Positions 36,896 through 46,451 of a stretch of DNA of 64,000 nt are shown one piece after another. The DNA is from Stenotrophomonas sp. ISL-67. GTDB taxonomy: Bacteria > Pseudomonadota > Gammaproteobacteria > Xanthomonadales > Xanthomonadaceae. The position numbers and the translations under genes were made by a program. Positions within the stretch are counted from its first letter, which is position 1. Every line of letters begins with the position of its first letter. The stretch is from positions 1-64,000 of the forward strand of contig NZ_JAGGRL010000010.1 in NCBI RefSeq assembly GCF_018612915.1, in the 5' to 3' direction. Under the pieces are notes generated by a model. The model saw only the letters and a program-made list of their open reading frames with translations, was not told where the DNA came from and made no database searches.

Positions 36896-39451
36896 ATGCT
36901 GCTGCGTCCGCTTTCCGTGATGATCGCCTTCGTCCTGGCCGCGCCGGCAATCGCCGCCGGTCCCGATACCCCGCCCGAGGCATTGGCCACGTCGTCGGTG
37001 GCCGCTGCGTCCACGCTTGATGCGGTAGTGGTGACCGGCTCGCGCGCCAGCAACCGCACGGTCAAGAACAGTTCCACGCCGATCGACGTGGTGTCGGGGG
37101 AAGACCTGGTCGCGACCGGGCAGGCCAACCTGCTCGAAGCGCTGCAGCGCAGCCTGCCGTCGCTGAGCCAGATCGGCGGTTACCAGAGCGACCAGGAAAG
37201 CCTGATTCGTGGGTACCAGCTGCGCAACCTGTCGCCGGGCTACACGCTGGTGCTGGTCAACGGCAAGCGTCGCAATGCCAGCGCCTACGTCAGCGGCGCC
37301 AACGGTGGCGGCTTCCCGGGCCATGCCTGGACCGACCTTGCGCTGATCCCGGTGGCGGCCGTGGACCATATCGAAGTGCTGCGCGATGGTGCTTCGGCCC
37401 TGTATGGCTCGGATGCGATCACCGGGGTGATCAACGTCATCCTCAAGTCGCAGGCGCAGGGCGGTGATGTCTCGGTGGAGAGCGGGCAGAGCATCGACGG
37501 CGATGGCACCCGCACCAGCGTGCGCGCCAACGTCGGCCTGCCGTGGGGCGCGGATGGTTTCGTGAACCTGTCCGGTGAGTACACCCGCCAGCACCACGCC
37601 ATCCGGCCGCGTCGGTATATCGATGACTACCTGAGCTACCCGGCGATCGATGCCGACGGCAATCCGGTGGCGCTGCTTCCCAACAACCGGCTGCCGCCCA
37701 ACACCACCGAGAACCCGGCCGAGGCCACCCGCAACCCGGAAGCCAACACGATCCTGAGTTCGCCGTCATACACGCTCAAGGCGTTGGCCGCCAACGTCGG
37801 GCACGGCCTGGGTGAGAACGCGCAGTTCTACGCCACCGCCACGGCCAGCGACCGCACCGCGCAGGCGATCCAGAACTTCCGCCTGCCGGCGACGATCTTC
37901 GGCACCTACAAGGCACCCACCGTGTTGAACGTATGGCCGGATGGCTTCCTGCCGATCCTGCAGACCAAGGAAAAGCAGACCACCGGCAGCGCCGGGGTGA
38001 AAGGCAGCCTGGCAGGGTGGGAGTACGACACCAGCCTCACCGCCAACCGCAGCACGGTGCGCACCTACACCCGCGATTCGGCCAACTTCTCGTTGATCTA
38101 TCCCGGTGCACCCACGGACTTTTACGTGGGCCGGCTGGATTACCAGCAGCGCATCGCCAACCTGGACCTGCGCCGGGGTTTCGACGTGGCCGCCTTCGCA
38201 TCGCCGCTGCAGGTCAGCGCCGGTGCCGAGTACCAGCATGAGAAGTACGAACGCGGGGCAGGGCAGTGGGAGTCCTACACCGGTTTCGGCGCCGCTGCCT
38301 TCGTCGGCTATTCCACCGCCGACGCTGTGGAGGCCACGCGCAACAGCAAGGCGGTGTACGCCGGGGCGGCCACCAACGTCACCTCGCGCTGGTACCTGGA
38401 CGCGGCGGCCCGCTGGGAAGACCACTCCGACTTCGGCAGCGTGTCCACCGGACGCCTGACCACGCGCTTTGATTTCACCGATGCCTTCGGCGTGCGCGCC
38501 ACGGTCAGCAACGGTTTCCATGCCCCCAGCCTGGGCGCGCAGTACTACCAGGCTACCGGCAGCTGCCCGTGCGGCACCACGCTGGTGGCGCAGGTCTCTT
38601 CACCGGCGGCCATTGCGCTCGGCGCAACGCCCTTGCAGCCGGAAAAGGCCAACAACTACAGCCTCGGTGTCACCTGGGATCCCAGCACGGCCTTCCATTT
38701 GGCGTTGGATGCGTACCAGATCGACATCCGTGGTCAGCTCGGCCAGTCCAGCCAGATCGGCTACAACGCGCAGGACCCCAACCGCATCACCGACAACAGT
38801 GGCACGGTGCTGACGCCGGCGCAGGTCACTACGATTGATACCCTGTTGGCCAGCGCCGGTATCAGCATCCTGCCGGGCGATGCGTTCTATGCCAGCTACT
38901 TCACCAACGTGGGCAATACCCGTACGCGCGGGGTGGAGCTGACCCTGGAAGCGAACCAGGAGACAGCGTGGGGCACGCTGCGCTGGAGCTATGCCGCCAA
39001 CGTCGGACGCACCACCATCCAGAAGGTGCGTGACATCCCGGTGGTGCTGCAGGGCCTGCCCAACATCAACCTGCTGACGAAATCGAGCGAGTACGCGCTG
39101 CGTTTCCGCACGCCGTCCTATACGCAGGTGGCCGGGCTCGGCTGGCAGCAGGGCCGCTGGCGCTCCAACCTCGACTTCACCTGGTACGGCCCGATCAAGC
39201 GGCTCAACAACGGGGTGGAGTACCGGCAGCCGCCGGTGCTGGTCACCAACCTGTCCGGCGGCGTCGAGCTGGGTTCGGGCTGGAGCGCGACGCTGGGCAT
39301 CAACAACCTGTTCGACGAGCGCACCCGCAAGGTGCCCGAGCACGCGCGCAGCGCCACCGACGTGGCCAGCATCGAAACCACCTGGGACACCGGCGATGTG
39401 CTGAGCACCATCGGCGCGTTCTGGTACGGCCGCGTCCACTACCGCTTCTGA
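36896..39451 (+). CDS. TonB-dependent outer-membrane receptor
   Basis: This 851-residue protein has a signal peptide (MLLRPLSVMIAFVLAAPAIA). A TonB-box-like DAVVVTGSR follows, then a plug domain (STPIDVVSGEDLVATGQANL; VNGKRRNASA; GSDAITGVINVIL). A 22-stranded barrel follows and ends in the outer-membrane-targeting WYGRVHYRF with terminal Phe. No FecA-type signalling extension is seen. ATG 36896 gives a clean signal peptide; the longer frame adds ten unlikely residues. It heads a plus-strand cluster for an S-modified amino acid and is the likely importer of its substrate across the outer membrane. Confidence 0.93.
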   Translation: MLLRPLSVMIAFVLAAPAIAAGPDTPPEALATSSVAAASTLDAVVVTGSRASNRTVKNSSTPIDVVSGEDLVATGQANLLEALQRSLPSLSQIGGYQSDQESLIRGYQLRNLSPGYTLVLVNGKRRNASAYVSGANGGGFPGHAWTDLALIPVAAVDHIEVLRDGASALYGSDAITGVINVILKSQAQGGDVSVESGQSIDGDGTRTSVRANVGLPWGADGFVNLSGEYTRQHHAIRPRRYIDDYLSYPAIDADGNPVALLPNNRLPPNTTENPAEATRNPEANTILSSPSYTLKALAANVGHGLGENAQFYATATASDRTAQAIQNFRLPATIFGTYKAPTVLNVWPDGFLPILQTKEKQTTGSAGVKGSLAGWEYDTSLTANRSTVRTYTRDSANFSLIYPGAPTDFYVGRLDYQQRIANLDLRRGFDVAAFASPLQVSAGAEYQHEKYERGAGQWESYTGFGAAAFVGYSTADAVEATRNSKAVYAGAATNVTSRWYLDAAARWEDHSDFGSVSTGRLTTRFDFTDAFGVRATVSNGFHAPSLGAQYYQATGSCPCGTTLVAQVSSPAAIALGATPLQPEKANNYSLGVTWDPSTAFHLALDAYQIDIRGQLGQSSQIGYNAQDPNRITDNSGTVLTPAQVTTIDTLLASAGISILPGDAFYASYFTNVGNTRTRGVELTLEANQETAWGTLRWSYAANVGRTTIQKVRDIPVVLQGLPNINLLTKSSEYALRFRTPSYTQVAGLGWQQGRWRSNLDFTWYGPIKRLNNGVEYRQPPVLVTNLSGGVELGSGWSATLGINNLFDERTRKVPEHARSATDVASIETTWDTGDVLSTIGAFWYGRVHYRF

Positions 39452-39462
39452 GGGAGAGCTGC

Positions 39463-40035
39463 ATGTCCACCGCCTTGAATGTCGTTGCTCTGGTCGGTTC
39501 GCCGACCAGCTCGGCCACCTCGCGCACCGTGCTGCTGGTGCGCCACCTGCTTGACCAGCTTCGGCTTCGGTTGCACATGGACGTGCAGCTGATCGAACTG
39601 GCCCCGATGGCGCGTTCGCTGGGCCAGGCCCTGGCGCGCGACGAAGTGGAGCCGCGCATCGAACAGGCCTTGGCCCGGATTGAAGCGGCCGACCTGCTGA
39701 TTGCGGCCACACCGGTGTATCGCGGCTCCTATCCAGGCCTATTCAAACACCTGGTGGATTTCATCGGGCTGGACGCGCTGGTGGACACGCCCGTGCTGCT
39801 GGCTGCCACCGGCGGCAGCGAACGCCATGCGCTGGTCATCGACCACCAACTGCGGCCGTTGTTCAGCTTCCTGCAGGCGCACACGCTGCCGATCGGGGTG
39901 TATGCCACGCCCGCCGATTTCGACGAGGCGGAGATCCGCAGCGTCGCGCTGCAGGCGCGCATCGAGCTGGCCGCAGAACGCGCCGCCAGCCACCTGCAGG
40001 CAGCACCCCCGGTGGTGCTGCGGCGGATCGCCTAG
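39463..40035 (+). CDS. NAD(P)H-dependent FMN reductase (MsuE-like)
   Basis: This 190-residue flavodoxin-fold reductase opens NVVALVGSPTSSATSRTVLL, the phosphate-binding loop of the SsuE/MsuE family. ATPVYRGSYPGLFKHLVDFI and LLAATGGSERHALVIDHQLRP follow. It supplies reduced FMN to two-component monooxygenases. Two such enzymes are encoded just downstream (40573, 41586), so it is their likely partner. It starts 11 bases after the TonB receptor stop. Confidence 0.92.
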   Translation: MSTALNVVALVGSPTSSATSRTVLLVRHLLDQLRLRLHMDVQLIELAPMARSLGQALARDEVEPRIEQALARIEAADLLIAATPVYRGSYPGLFKHLVDFIGLDALVDTPVLLAATGGSERHALVIDHQLRPLFSFLQAHTLPIGVYATPADFDEAEIRSVALQARIELAAERAASHLQAAPPVVLRRIA

Positions 40036-40195
40036 GCAACGCCATAACCACCGGCAGTCTGGTCATGGCCAACGCGCATTTGCGTGGCCGGATCCGACCG
40101 CCGATTGTCGAATTACGGCGCAGTTCCGCGCCGGTCCTTCTCTAGCATCGATAGTCCAACGGCACCTTGGTGCCGGCCAGATCGAGGAGCGTTTC

Positions 40196-40558
40196 GTGTC
40201 TGCACAGCCCATCCACAAGCCGATCCTGTTCCTGCTGGATCGTGAATTCGAAGACGGCCAGCTGCCCGGGCAGCGATTCTTCTGCCGGCACAGCCTGCTG
40301 CTGGAGGGGGCGCTGTCGAGCATCGACGGACTGGATACGCAGCTGGATGTGCGCCGGATCGGGTTCGCCCGGCCGCGTCGCGAGGTGATCGCCGAGATCG
40401 GCGAGCACGACCAGTCGCTGCCCAAGCTGGTGCTGCCGCAGGGCGTGCGCTCGGCGCATGCGACGGGTACGCACGAAGCGCGACAGGTGGTGTCCGGGGC
40501 CGAACCCATCCTGGCGGCGTTGAACGGTTTGCTCGGCATTCCCGTGGCCCATCCCTGA
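40196..40558 (+). CDS. DUF3088 protein with thioredoxin-like layout
   Basis: This 120-residue protein matches DUF3088 from memory: PILFLLDREFEDGQLPGQRF, a single Cys (FFCRHS, Cys30), LDVRRIGFARPRREV and DQSLPKLVLPQG. The beta-alpha-beta opening, the Cys at the start of helix 1 and SLP before a strand (like the cis-proline loop) resemble a thioredoxin/glutathione-transferase N-domain; that is inference. It begins with GTG 40196 after GAGGAG. The 160-base gap before it holds a small GGCACC-TT-GGTGCC hairpin and perhaps an internal promoter. In the Bacillus ytm operon a glutaredoxin-like gene (cmoI) occupies the comparable place. Confidence 0.8.
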   Translation: MSAQPIHKPILFLLDREFEDGQLPGQRFFCRHSLLLEGALSSIDGLDTQLDVRRIGFARPRREVIAEIGEHDQSLPKLVLPQGVRSAHATGTHEARQVVSGAEPILAALNGLLGIPVAHP

Positions 40559-40572
40559 GCGAGGACGATGCG

Positions 40573-41568
40573 ATGAGCTATCTGATCAGCGTGCTCGACA
40601 AGAGCCCGGTACGCGAAGGCGGTACCGCCGAGCAGGCGCTGCGCGACAGCCTGCGGCTGGCGCTGCATGCCGAACACCTGGGCTACCACCGCTACTGGTT
40701 CGCCGAGCACCACGCTGCGCCGCAGCTGGCCAGCCCGGCGCCGGAAGTGCTGGCAGCGTGGGTATTGGCGCAGACGCGCCGGATCCGGGTCGGAACCGGG
40801 GGGGTGATGTTGCGCCATTACGCACCCTACAAAGTGGCCGAAACGTTCAACCTGCTGGCCAGCCTGGCACCGGGGCGGGTGGATCTGGGCGTGGGCAAGG
40901 CACCGGGCGGGCTTCCCGCGTCCACGGCCGCACTGGCCGCGGGACGCCCGCCAGCGGGCCCGTTCGAGCAGCAGCTGCAGGACCTGGAAGGTTTCCTCTC
41001 CGGAACCCTGGCAGCCGATCATCCGCATGCCAATGCGCAGGCGCGGCCACTGCCGCAGACCGGGCCGGCGCGGTTCCTGCTCGGGGCCAGCGCGCAGAGC
41101 GCGCGGCTCGCGGGTGAACTGGGCTGGGGCTTCGTCTACGCAGCGCATTTCGATGGCGACCCGCGCAGCATCGAGACGGCGTTCAGTGCGTACCGCGAGG
41201 TGTCATCGCAGGCGCCGCTGCTGGCCACGGTGGCCTTCGCCGCGCGCAGTGCCGACGCCGCTGCCGCGCAGCTGGGTGCACTGCGCATCTACAAACTGCA
41301 CCTGGGCCCGGGGCAGACGGTGAACCTGCCCAGCGCCGAGGCCGCTGCCGAGTACGCCCGCCAGGTGGGCGTGGCGGACTACCGCATCGAGGAAACCCAT
41401 CCCAGCGTGCTGTCTGGCGATGGCCACCAGGTACGCCGTGCACTGGACGAGCTGCACCAGCGCTTCGGCGTCGGCGAGTTCATCCTCGACGCGCCGGTGG
41501 CGGATGTCGATGCACGCCTCACTTCACTTGAACTGCTGTCGCCCGCGCCCCGCGCGGCGGTGGCCTGA
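40573..41568 (+). CDS. LLM-class flavin-dependent monooxygenase (CmoO/YtmO-like)
   Basis: This 331-residue bacterial-luciferase-like TIM-barrel enzyme shows [33 protein letters not shown] and [16 protein letters not shown]. They are typical of the single-subunit LLM branch that includes Bacillus YtmO. It uses FMNH2 and O2 to oxidise its substrate. A flavin reductase is encoded upstream and a second, distantly related LLM enzyme 17 bases downstream. That pairing is a hallmark of operons for sulfur scavenging from S-alkylated cysteines. Confidence 0.9.
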   Translation: MSYLISVLDKSPVREGGTAEQALRDSLRLALHAEHLGYHRYWFAEHHAAPQLASPAPEVLAAWVLAQTRRIRVGTGGVMLRHYAPYKVAETFNLLASLAPGRVDLGVGKAPGGLPASTAALAAGRPPAGPFEQQLQDLEGFLSGTLAADHPHANAQARPLPQTGPARFLLGASAQSARLAGELGWGFVYAAHFDGDPRSIETAFSAYREVSSQAPLLATVAFAARSADAAAAQLGALRIYKLHLGPGQTVNLPSAEAAAEYARQVGVADYRIEETHPSVLSGDGHQVRRALDELHQRFGVGEFILDAPVADVDARLTSLELLSPAPRAAVA

Positions 41569-41585
41569 CCCGCAGGAGCATCGCC

Positions 41586-42929
41586 ATGAGCAGGACCCCG
41601 CGCCCCATTCCCTTCGGCATCATGCTGCAGGGCCCCGGCAGCCACATGCATGCCTGGAAGCATCCGTCCAACGTGGCCGATGCCAGCGTCAACCTCGCGT
41701 ACTACATCGACGTGGCGCGTACCGCCGAAAACCACGGCATCGCGTTCGGCTTCGTTGCCGATGGGCTGTACATCAACGAGAAATCCATTCCGCACTTCCT
41801 CAACCGCTTCGAGCCGATCACGCTGCTGTCGGCGCTGGCCACGGCAACGTCGAAGATCGGCCTGGCTGGCACGCTCTCCACGTCCTACAGCGATCCGTTC
41901 ACGGTGGCACGCCAGTTCGCCTCGCTGGACCTGATCAGCGGCGGGCGCGCCGGCTGGAACGTGGTGACCTCGCCGCTGGAGGGGTCCGGGCGCAACTATG
42001 GCCGCGCGCACCCCGAGCACGCGCTGCGCTACCAGATTGCCGATGAGTACCTGGAGGTAGTCCAGGGGCTGTGGGATTCGTGGGACGACGACGCCTTCGT
42101 GCGCGACCGCGACAGCGGCACGTTCTTCGCACCGGAGAAGTTCCGCCGCCTCGACCACAAGGGGAAATTCTTCCAGGTCGAAGGGCCGCTCAACATCCAG
42201 CGCTCGCCGCAGGGCCAACCGGTGATCTTCCAGGCCGGTGCATCCGACGATGGCATTGCGCTGGCCGGCAAGTACGCCGATGCGGTGTTCACCCACGCAC
42301 CGTCGCTGGAGGAAACCCGCGCGTTTACCCAGAAGGTGAAGAATGCCGCGATCGCCCACGGCCGCAGCGCGGCGGATGTGAAGATATTCCCTGGCATCGG
42401 CCCGATCGTGGGTCGCACCGCCGAAGACGCGGAAGCGAAGTACCAGGCCATTGCGGCATTGGCCACGCTCGATGACGCGCTGGCGTACCTGGGCCGTTTC
42501 TTCGACCACCACGATTTCACCCAGTACGAACCGGATGCGCCGTTCCCGGCGCTGGGCGATATCGGCAGCAATTCGTTCCGTTCCACCACCGACAAGATCA
42601 AGCAGGACGCCCGCGAGCAGGGCCTCACCCTGCGCCAGGTGGCGCTGCAGGCGGTCAGCCCACGGCCAAACTTCATCGGTACCGCCGAGCACGTGGCCGA
42701 CGAGCTGATCCGCTGGTTCGAGGCCGGTGCCAGTGACGGCTTCATCCTTGGCTTCTCCGTGCAGCGCGAAGGCCTGGACGATTTCGTCGGGCAGGTGTTG
42801 CCCATCCTCGAAGCGCGGGGCTATCACCGCGGCACGCTGGACGGGGGCACGCTGCGCGATCACCTGGGCCTGCCGCGCAAGGCCAGCCGCTACGCGGCCG
42901 ACGCCGTGCCCGCTCGCAAGGCCGGTTGA
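41586..42929 (+). CDS. NtaA/SnaA/SoxA-family FMN-dependent monooxygenase (CmoJ/YxeK-like)
   Basis: This 447-residue enzyme of the nitrilotriacetate-monooxygenase branch of the luciferase-like family carries [18 protein letters not shown] near the N-terminus, [20 protein letters not shown] and [19 protein letters not shown]. Bacillus YxeK and YtnJ of this branch act on N-acetylated S-modified cysteines such as N-acetyl-S-(2-succino)cysteine. The neighbouring acetyltransferase and M20 deacylase fit the same acetylate-oxidise-deacetylate logic. The exact substrate is inference. Confidence 0.92.
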   Translation: MSRTPRPIPFGIMLQGPGSHMHAWKHPSNVADASVNLAYYIDVARTAENHGIAFGFVADGLYINEKSIPHFLNRFEPITLLSALATATSKIGLAGTLSTSYSDPFTVARQFASLDLISGGRAGWNVVTSPLEGSGRNYGRAHPEHALRYQIADEYLEVVQGLWDSWDDDAFVRDRDSGTFFAPEKFRRLDHKGKFFQVEGPLNIQRSPQGQPVIFQAGASDDGIALAGKYADAVFTHAPSLEETRAFTQKVKNAAIAHGRSAADVKIFPGIGPIVGRTAEDAEAKYQAIAALATLDDALAYLGRFFDHHDFTQYEPDAPFPALGDIGSNSFRSTTDKIKQDAREQGLTLRQVALQAVSPRPNFIGTAEHVADELIRWFEAGASDGFILGFSVQREGLDDFVGQVLPILEARGYHRGTLDGGTLRDHLGLPRKASRYAADAVPARKAG

Positions 42930-42939
42930 GGGCGATGCC

Positions 42940-44151
42940 ATGACCGTCCTGCACCGCCCACCCCTGGATCTGCCTGCGACCATGGCGGGCATCCTGCCGC
43001 AGATCGCCGCACGCATCGACGACGCCATCGCCATCCGCCACGACCTGCACCAGCACCCCGAGCTGGCCTTCGAGGAGCATCGCACCAGTGCGCGGGTGGC
43101 CGAGCTGCTGCAGCAGTGGGGTTTCCAGGTCACCATCGGTATTGGTGGCACCGGTGTGGTTGGCACGCTGCAGCGAGGGCAGGGCACCCGGCGCCTTGGC
43201 CTGCGCGCGGACATCGACGCGCTGCCCATCCACGAAGACTCCGGCCTCGCCTATGCCAGCCAGCGCGACGGCTTGATGCACGCCTGCGGCCATGACGGGC
43301 ACACCGCGATCCTGCTGGCGGCGGCGCATTATCTGGCACACCATGGCCGCTTCGATGGCACCGTGCAGCTGGTGTTCCAGCCTGCGGAGGAGACCGGCTC
43401 GGGTGCGTCGAAGATGATCGCCGACGGCTTGTTCGAGCGTTTCCCGGTCGATGCGATCTATGGCCTGCACAACTGGCCGGGCGTGCCCGCCGGTCACTTC
43501 GGTTTCGTCGATGGGCCGGCAATGGCATCGGTGGACTGGGCGCAGCTGCGCGTGGTGGGCAACGGGGGGCACGGCGCCGAGCCGCAGCACGCGGTGGACC
43601 CGATCCTGGCGGCGGCGCATATCGTCACCGCGCTGCAGAGCGTGGTGTCGCGCAACGTGGATCCGCGCCAGATGGGCGTGGTCACGGTGGGCTCGATCCA
43701 CGGCGGCAAGGCTGCCAACGTGATTCCCGACGTGGTGGAGTTGACGCTTACCGTGCGTGCGTACCTGCCCGAGGTACGCGACACGCTGCGCCGGCGGGTG
43801 ATCGACATCGCCGAGCACACGGCTGCCGCGTTGGGTGCGCGCGCGGAGATTTCGTTCCCGCGCGGCTTCCCCAGCGTCATCAACCACCCCGAACAGACCG
43901 CGCTGGTCCGCGAGGTGGCGCGTGCCGCATTCGGACCCGGACACGTGCAGGAATCCTTCGCGCCGCGCACCGCGAGCGAGGATTTCGCCTTCCTGCTGCA
44001 GGCGCGCCCGGGCAGTTTCGTGTTCGTCGGCAACGGCGACAGCGCGCCGCTGCACAGCCCGCGCTATGTGTTCAATGACGCAGCGATCGCCCCGGCGGCG
44101 AGCTTGTGGGCACGGTTGGCCGAACACTATCTGGTGGAGTCCACGACATGA
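42940..44151 (+). CDS. M20-family amidohydrolase / N-acetyl-cysteine deacetylase-like
   Basis: This 403-residue metallopeptidase of the M20 (HipO/AmhX-type) family has metal ligands in MHACGHDGHTAILLAAAHYL and the Glu pair of VFQPAEETGSGASKMI. The His of YGLHNWPG and a C-terminal SEDFAFLLQ are present. Family members remove acyl groups from N-acyl amino acids. In the Bacillus yxe and ytm operons the equivalent (SndB/SndA) releases cysteine from N-acetylcysteine. ATG 42940 is 10 bases after the previous stop. Its stop overlaps the acetyltransferase start (ATGA). Confidence 0.9.
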   Translation: MTVLHRPPLDLPATMAGILPQIAARIDDAIAIRHDLHQHPELAFEEHRTSARVAELLQQWGFQVTIGIGGTGVVGTLQRGQGTRRLGLRADIDALPIHEDSGLAYASQRDGLMHACGHDGHTAILLAAAHYLAHHGRFDGTVQLVFQPAEETGSGASKMIADGLFERFPVDAIYGLHNWPGVPAGHFGFVDGPAMASVDWAQLRVVGNGGHGAEPQHAVDPILAAAHIVTALQSVVSRNVDPRQMGVVTVGSIHGGKAANVIPDVVELTLTVRAYLPEVRDTLRRRVIDIAEHTAAALGARAEISFPRGFPSVINHPEQTALVREVARAAFGPGHVQESFAPRTASEDFAFLLQARPGSFVFVGNGDSAPLHSPRYVFNDAAIAPAASLWARLAEHYLVESTT

Positions 44152-44693
44152 GCGAGCGCTTCCTGTACACCTCGGTGAACGACCCGCTGGCCCAACCCCT
44201 GTTCGACGGGTTGGAGCAGGAGTACGAGCACCGTTACGCCGATGTGCAGGGTCGCATCGGCGGCACGGCCCGCGAAGAGCTGCAGCGCTATCCCGCCGTG
44301 GCATTCGCTGCGCCCGTTGGCGCATTCGTCCTGCTGCTGCGCGATGGGCATGCAGTGTCCGGCGGCGCGTTCATGCCGCATCGTGACCCGGACACCGCGG
44401 AGTTCAAGCGGATCTGGACGCTGCCCGGCCTGCGCCGCCAGGGCATCGCCCGCAGGGTGCTGCAGGAGCTGGAAGACCAAGCGCTGCGCCAGGGCTACCG
44501 GCGCGTATACCTGACCACCGGCTTCCGCCAGCCCGAAGCGGTCGGGCTGTACCTGAGCCACGGTTACACCGCGTTGTTCGATCTCCAGGCCGATCCGGAA
44601 ACCGTGGCCCACCTGCCGTTCGAAAAGCACCTGGCGGCAGCGCACGCATCCAGCCAGGTCGTACCCGCTGCAGTGCACGGAGTACACGCTTGA
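44148..44693 (+). CDS. GNAT-family N-acetyltransferase (SnaA/SnaB-like)
   Basis: This 181-residue protein has the GNAT acetyl-CoA motif in IWTLPGLRRQGIARRVLQEL and the YRRVYLTTGFRQPEAVGLYL segment. By neighbourhood it should acetylate the amino group of the imported S-modified cysteine, as SnaA/SnaB do in Bacillus. The start is ATG 44148, overlapping the deacylase stop. Its own stop overlaps the TTG start of the transporter gene. Function is inferred from context. Confidence 0.88.
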   Translation: MSERFLYTSVNDPLAQPLFDGLEQEYEHRYADVQGRIGGTAREELQRYPAVAFAAPVGAFVLLLRDGHAVSGGAFMPHRDPDTAEFKRIWTLPGLRRQGIARRVLQELEDQALRQGYRRVYLTTGFRQPEAVGLYLSHGYTALFDLQADPETVAHLPFEKHLAAAHASSQVVPAAVHGVHA

Positions 44694-46429
44694 GCGCGCC
44701 TTCGTCCGCCTTCGGCGGTTTGGCTGCGGCCGCACCGGCGCCCCTGCGCATCGTGCCGGCGCGGCACCCATTGCAGCTGTTCGGCACGCTGCTGGCACTG
44801 GCGCTGATCCTGCTGGCGGTGCAGTCGGTGCTGGGCAACCCGCGCTGGGGCTGGGGCACGTTTGCCGAGTGGTTCTTTGCGCGGCCGGTGCTGGAGGGCC
44901 TGGCAAGAACCCTGTGGCTGACCGCGTTGGGCACCGCGTTTGGTTTCGCACTCGGCACGTTGCTGGCGTTGGCACGGGTATCGGGATCGCCGCTGCTGGC
45001 GGCGGTGTCATGGGGGTATGTGTGGCTGTTCCGCTCGATCCCGCTGCTGGTGCTGTTGCTGCTGCTCAACAACCTGGGCTACCTCTACAGCACCATTGCG
45101 CTGGATGTGCCGTTCACCGCCATCACCTTGTTTTCCTATCCCACTACGCAGCTGATCGGCGTGTTCACCGCGGCGGTGCTGGGATTGACCCTGAACCAGG
45201 CCGCGTTCTCGGCGGAAGTCATCCGTGGCGGCATCCTGTCGGTGGATCATGGCCAGTACGAAGCGGCCGCTGCCCTGGGCCTGCCGCGTGGCCGCCAGAT
45301 CCGCCGCATCATCCTGCCGCAGGCAATGCGCTCGATCCTGCCGGCTGCGTTCAACGATGTGATCGGACTGGCCAAGAGCACCTCGGTGGTCTATGTGCTG
45401 GCCCTGCCGGAACTGTTCTACACCGTGCAGGTGATCTACCGGCGCAACCTGGAAGTGGTGCCGCTGCTGATGGTGGCCACGGTGTGGTACCTGGTGATCC
45501 TGACCGCGCTGTCGCTGGCCCAGCACCGGATCGAGCGCCGCTTCGCGCGTGGCCAGCTGCAACGTGACCGCAATGTTTCGCCGGTGGTGTCACGACCGCG
45601 CAGTATGCCGGGTGCTGCGCCACGCGTCGCCCCGAGGCCGGAGCGTGCACGCCCGGTGGTGGCGGGGCAGGGCGCGGCAGTATCGCTGCAGGGTGTGAGC
45701 AAACACTTTGGCGATACCACCGTGCTGGATGATGTGCGGCTGGAACTGAAGGCCGGCAGCGTCACCGTGCTGGTCGGTCCGTCGGGCGCCGGCAAGTCCA
45801 CCCTGCTGCGGCTGATCAACCACCTGGAGCGTGCTGACGGCGGCTACATCACCGTGGCCGGGCTGCTGGTGGGCTATCGCCGCGAGGGCGACACTCTCTA
45901 CGAACTGCCCGAAGCCGAGATCCGCCGCCGTCGTGCGGAGGTGGGCATGGTGTTCCAGGCATTCAACCTGTTCCCGCACCTGACCGTGCTGGAGAACATC
46001 ATCGAAGCACCGATCGCCGTGCGTGGGGTATCGCGTGCGCAGGCCGAACAACAGGCACATGACCTGCTGGAACGCGTAGGGTTGTCGGAGAAGGCGAATG
46101 CCTTCCCACGCCAGCTCTCCGGCGGACAGCAGCAGCGTGTGGCCATCGCACGGGCGTTGGCGCTGCAGCCGAAGGTGCTGCTGTTCGACGAGCCGACGTC
46201 GGCGCTGGACCCGGAACTGGTGTCTGAAGTGCTCGGCGTGATCGAAGAACTGTCGCAGTCGGGCACCACGCTGGTCATCGTCACCCATGAGCTGGGCTTC
46301 GCGCGGCGGGTGGCCGACCACGTGGTGATGATGGACCAGGGACGGGTAATCGAGCAGGGGCCGCCAGCGCAGGTGTTCGACCGCCCGCGCGAGCAGCGCA
46401 CCGCAGCGTTCCTTGCCAAGACGCTATGA
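44690..46429 (+). CDS. Fused amino-acid ABC transporter, permease plus ATPase
   Basis: This 579-residue protein joins two subunits. Residues about 20-290 form a His/Glu/Arg/opine-type permease with the EAA loop EAAAALGLPRGRQIRRIILP. After an Ala/Arg/Pro-rich linker, residues about 325-579 form an ATPase: Walker A GPSGAGKSTLLRL, signature LSGGQQQRVAIARAL, Walker B VLLFDEPTSALD. Such transporters import polar amino acids including cystine. It starts with TTG 44690 in a four-base overlap with the acetyltransferase stop; no better start is near. Its binding protein is encoded next. Confidence 0.9.
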   Translation: MSAPSSAFGGLAAAAPAPLRIVPARHPLQLFGTLLALALILLAVQSVLGNPRWGWGTFAEWFFARPVLEGLARTLWLTALGTAFGFALGTLLALARVSGSPLLAAVSWGYVWLFRSIPLLVLLLLLNNLGYLYSTIALDVPFTAITLFSYPTTQLIGVFTAAVLGLTLNQAAFSAEVIRGGILSVDHGQYEAAAALGLPRGRQIRRIILPQAMRSILPAAFNDVIGLAKSTSVVYVLALPELFYTVQVIYRRNLEVVPLLMVATVWYLVILTALSLAQHRIERRFARGQLQRDRNVSPVVSRPRSMPGAAPRVAPRPERARPVVAGQGAAVSLQGVSKHFGDTTVLDDVRLELKAGSVTVLVGPSGAGKSTLLRLINHLERADGGYITVAGLLVGYRREGDTLYELPEAEIRRRRAEVGMVFQAFNLFPHLTVLENIIEAPIAVRGVSRAQAEQQAHDLLERVGLSEKANAFPRQLSGGQQQRVAIARALALQPKVLLFDEPTSALDPELVSEVLGVIEELSQSGTTLVIVTHELGFARRVADHVVMMDQGRVIEQGPPAQVFDRPREQRTAAFLAKTL

Positions 46430-46451
46430 CCGCCTCCTTCCAGGAATCCCC

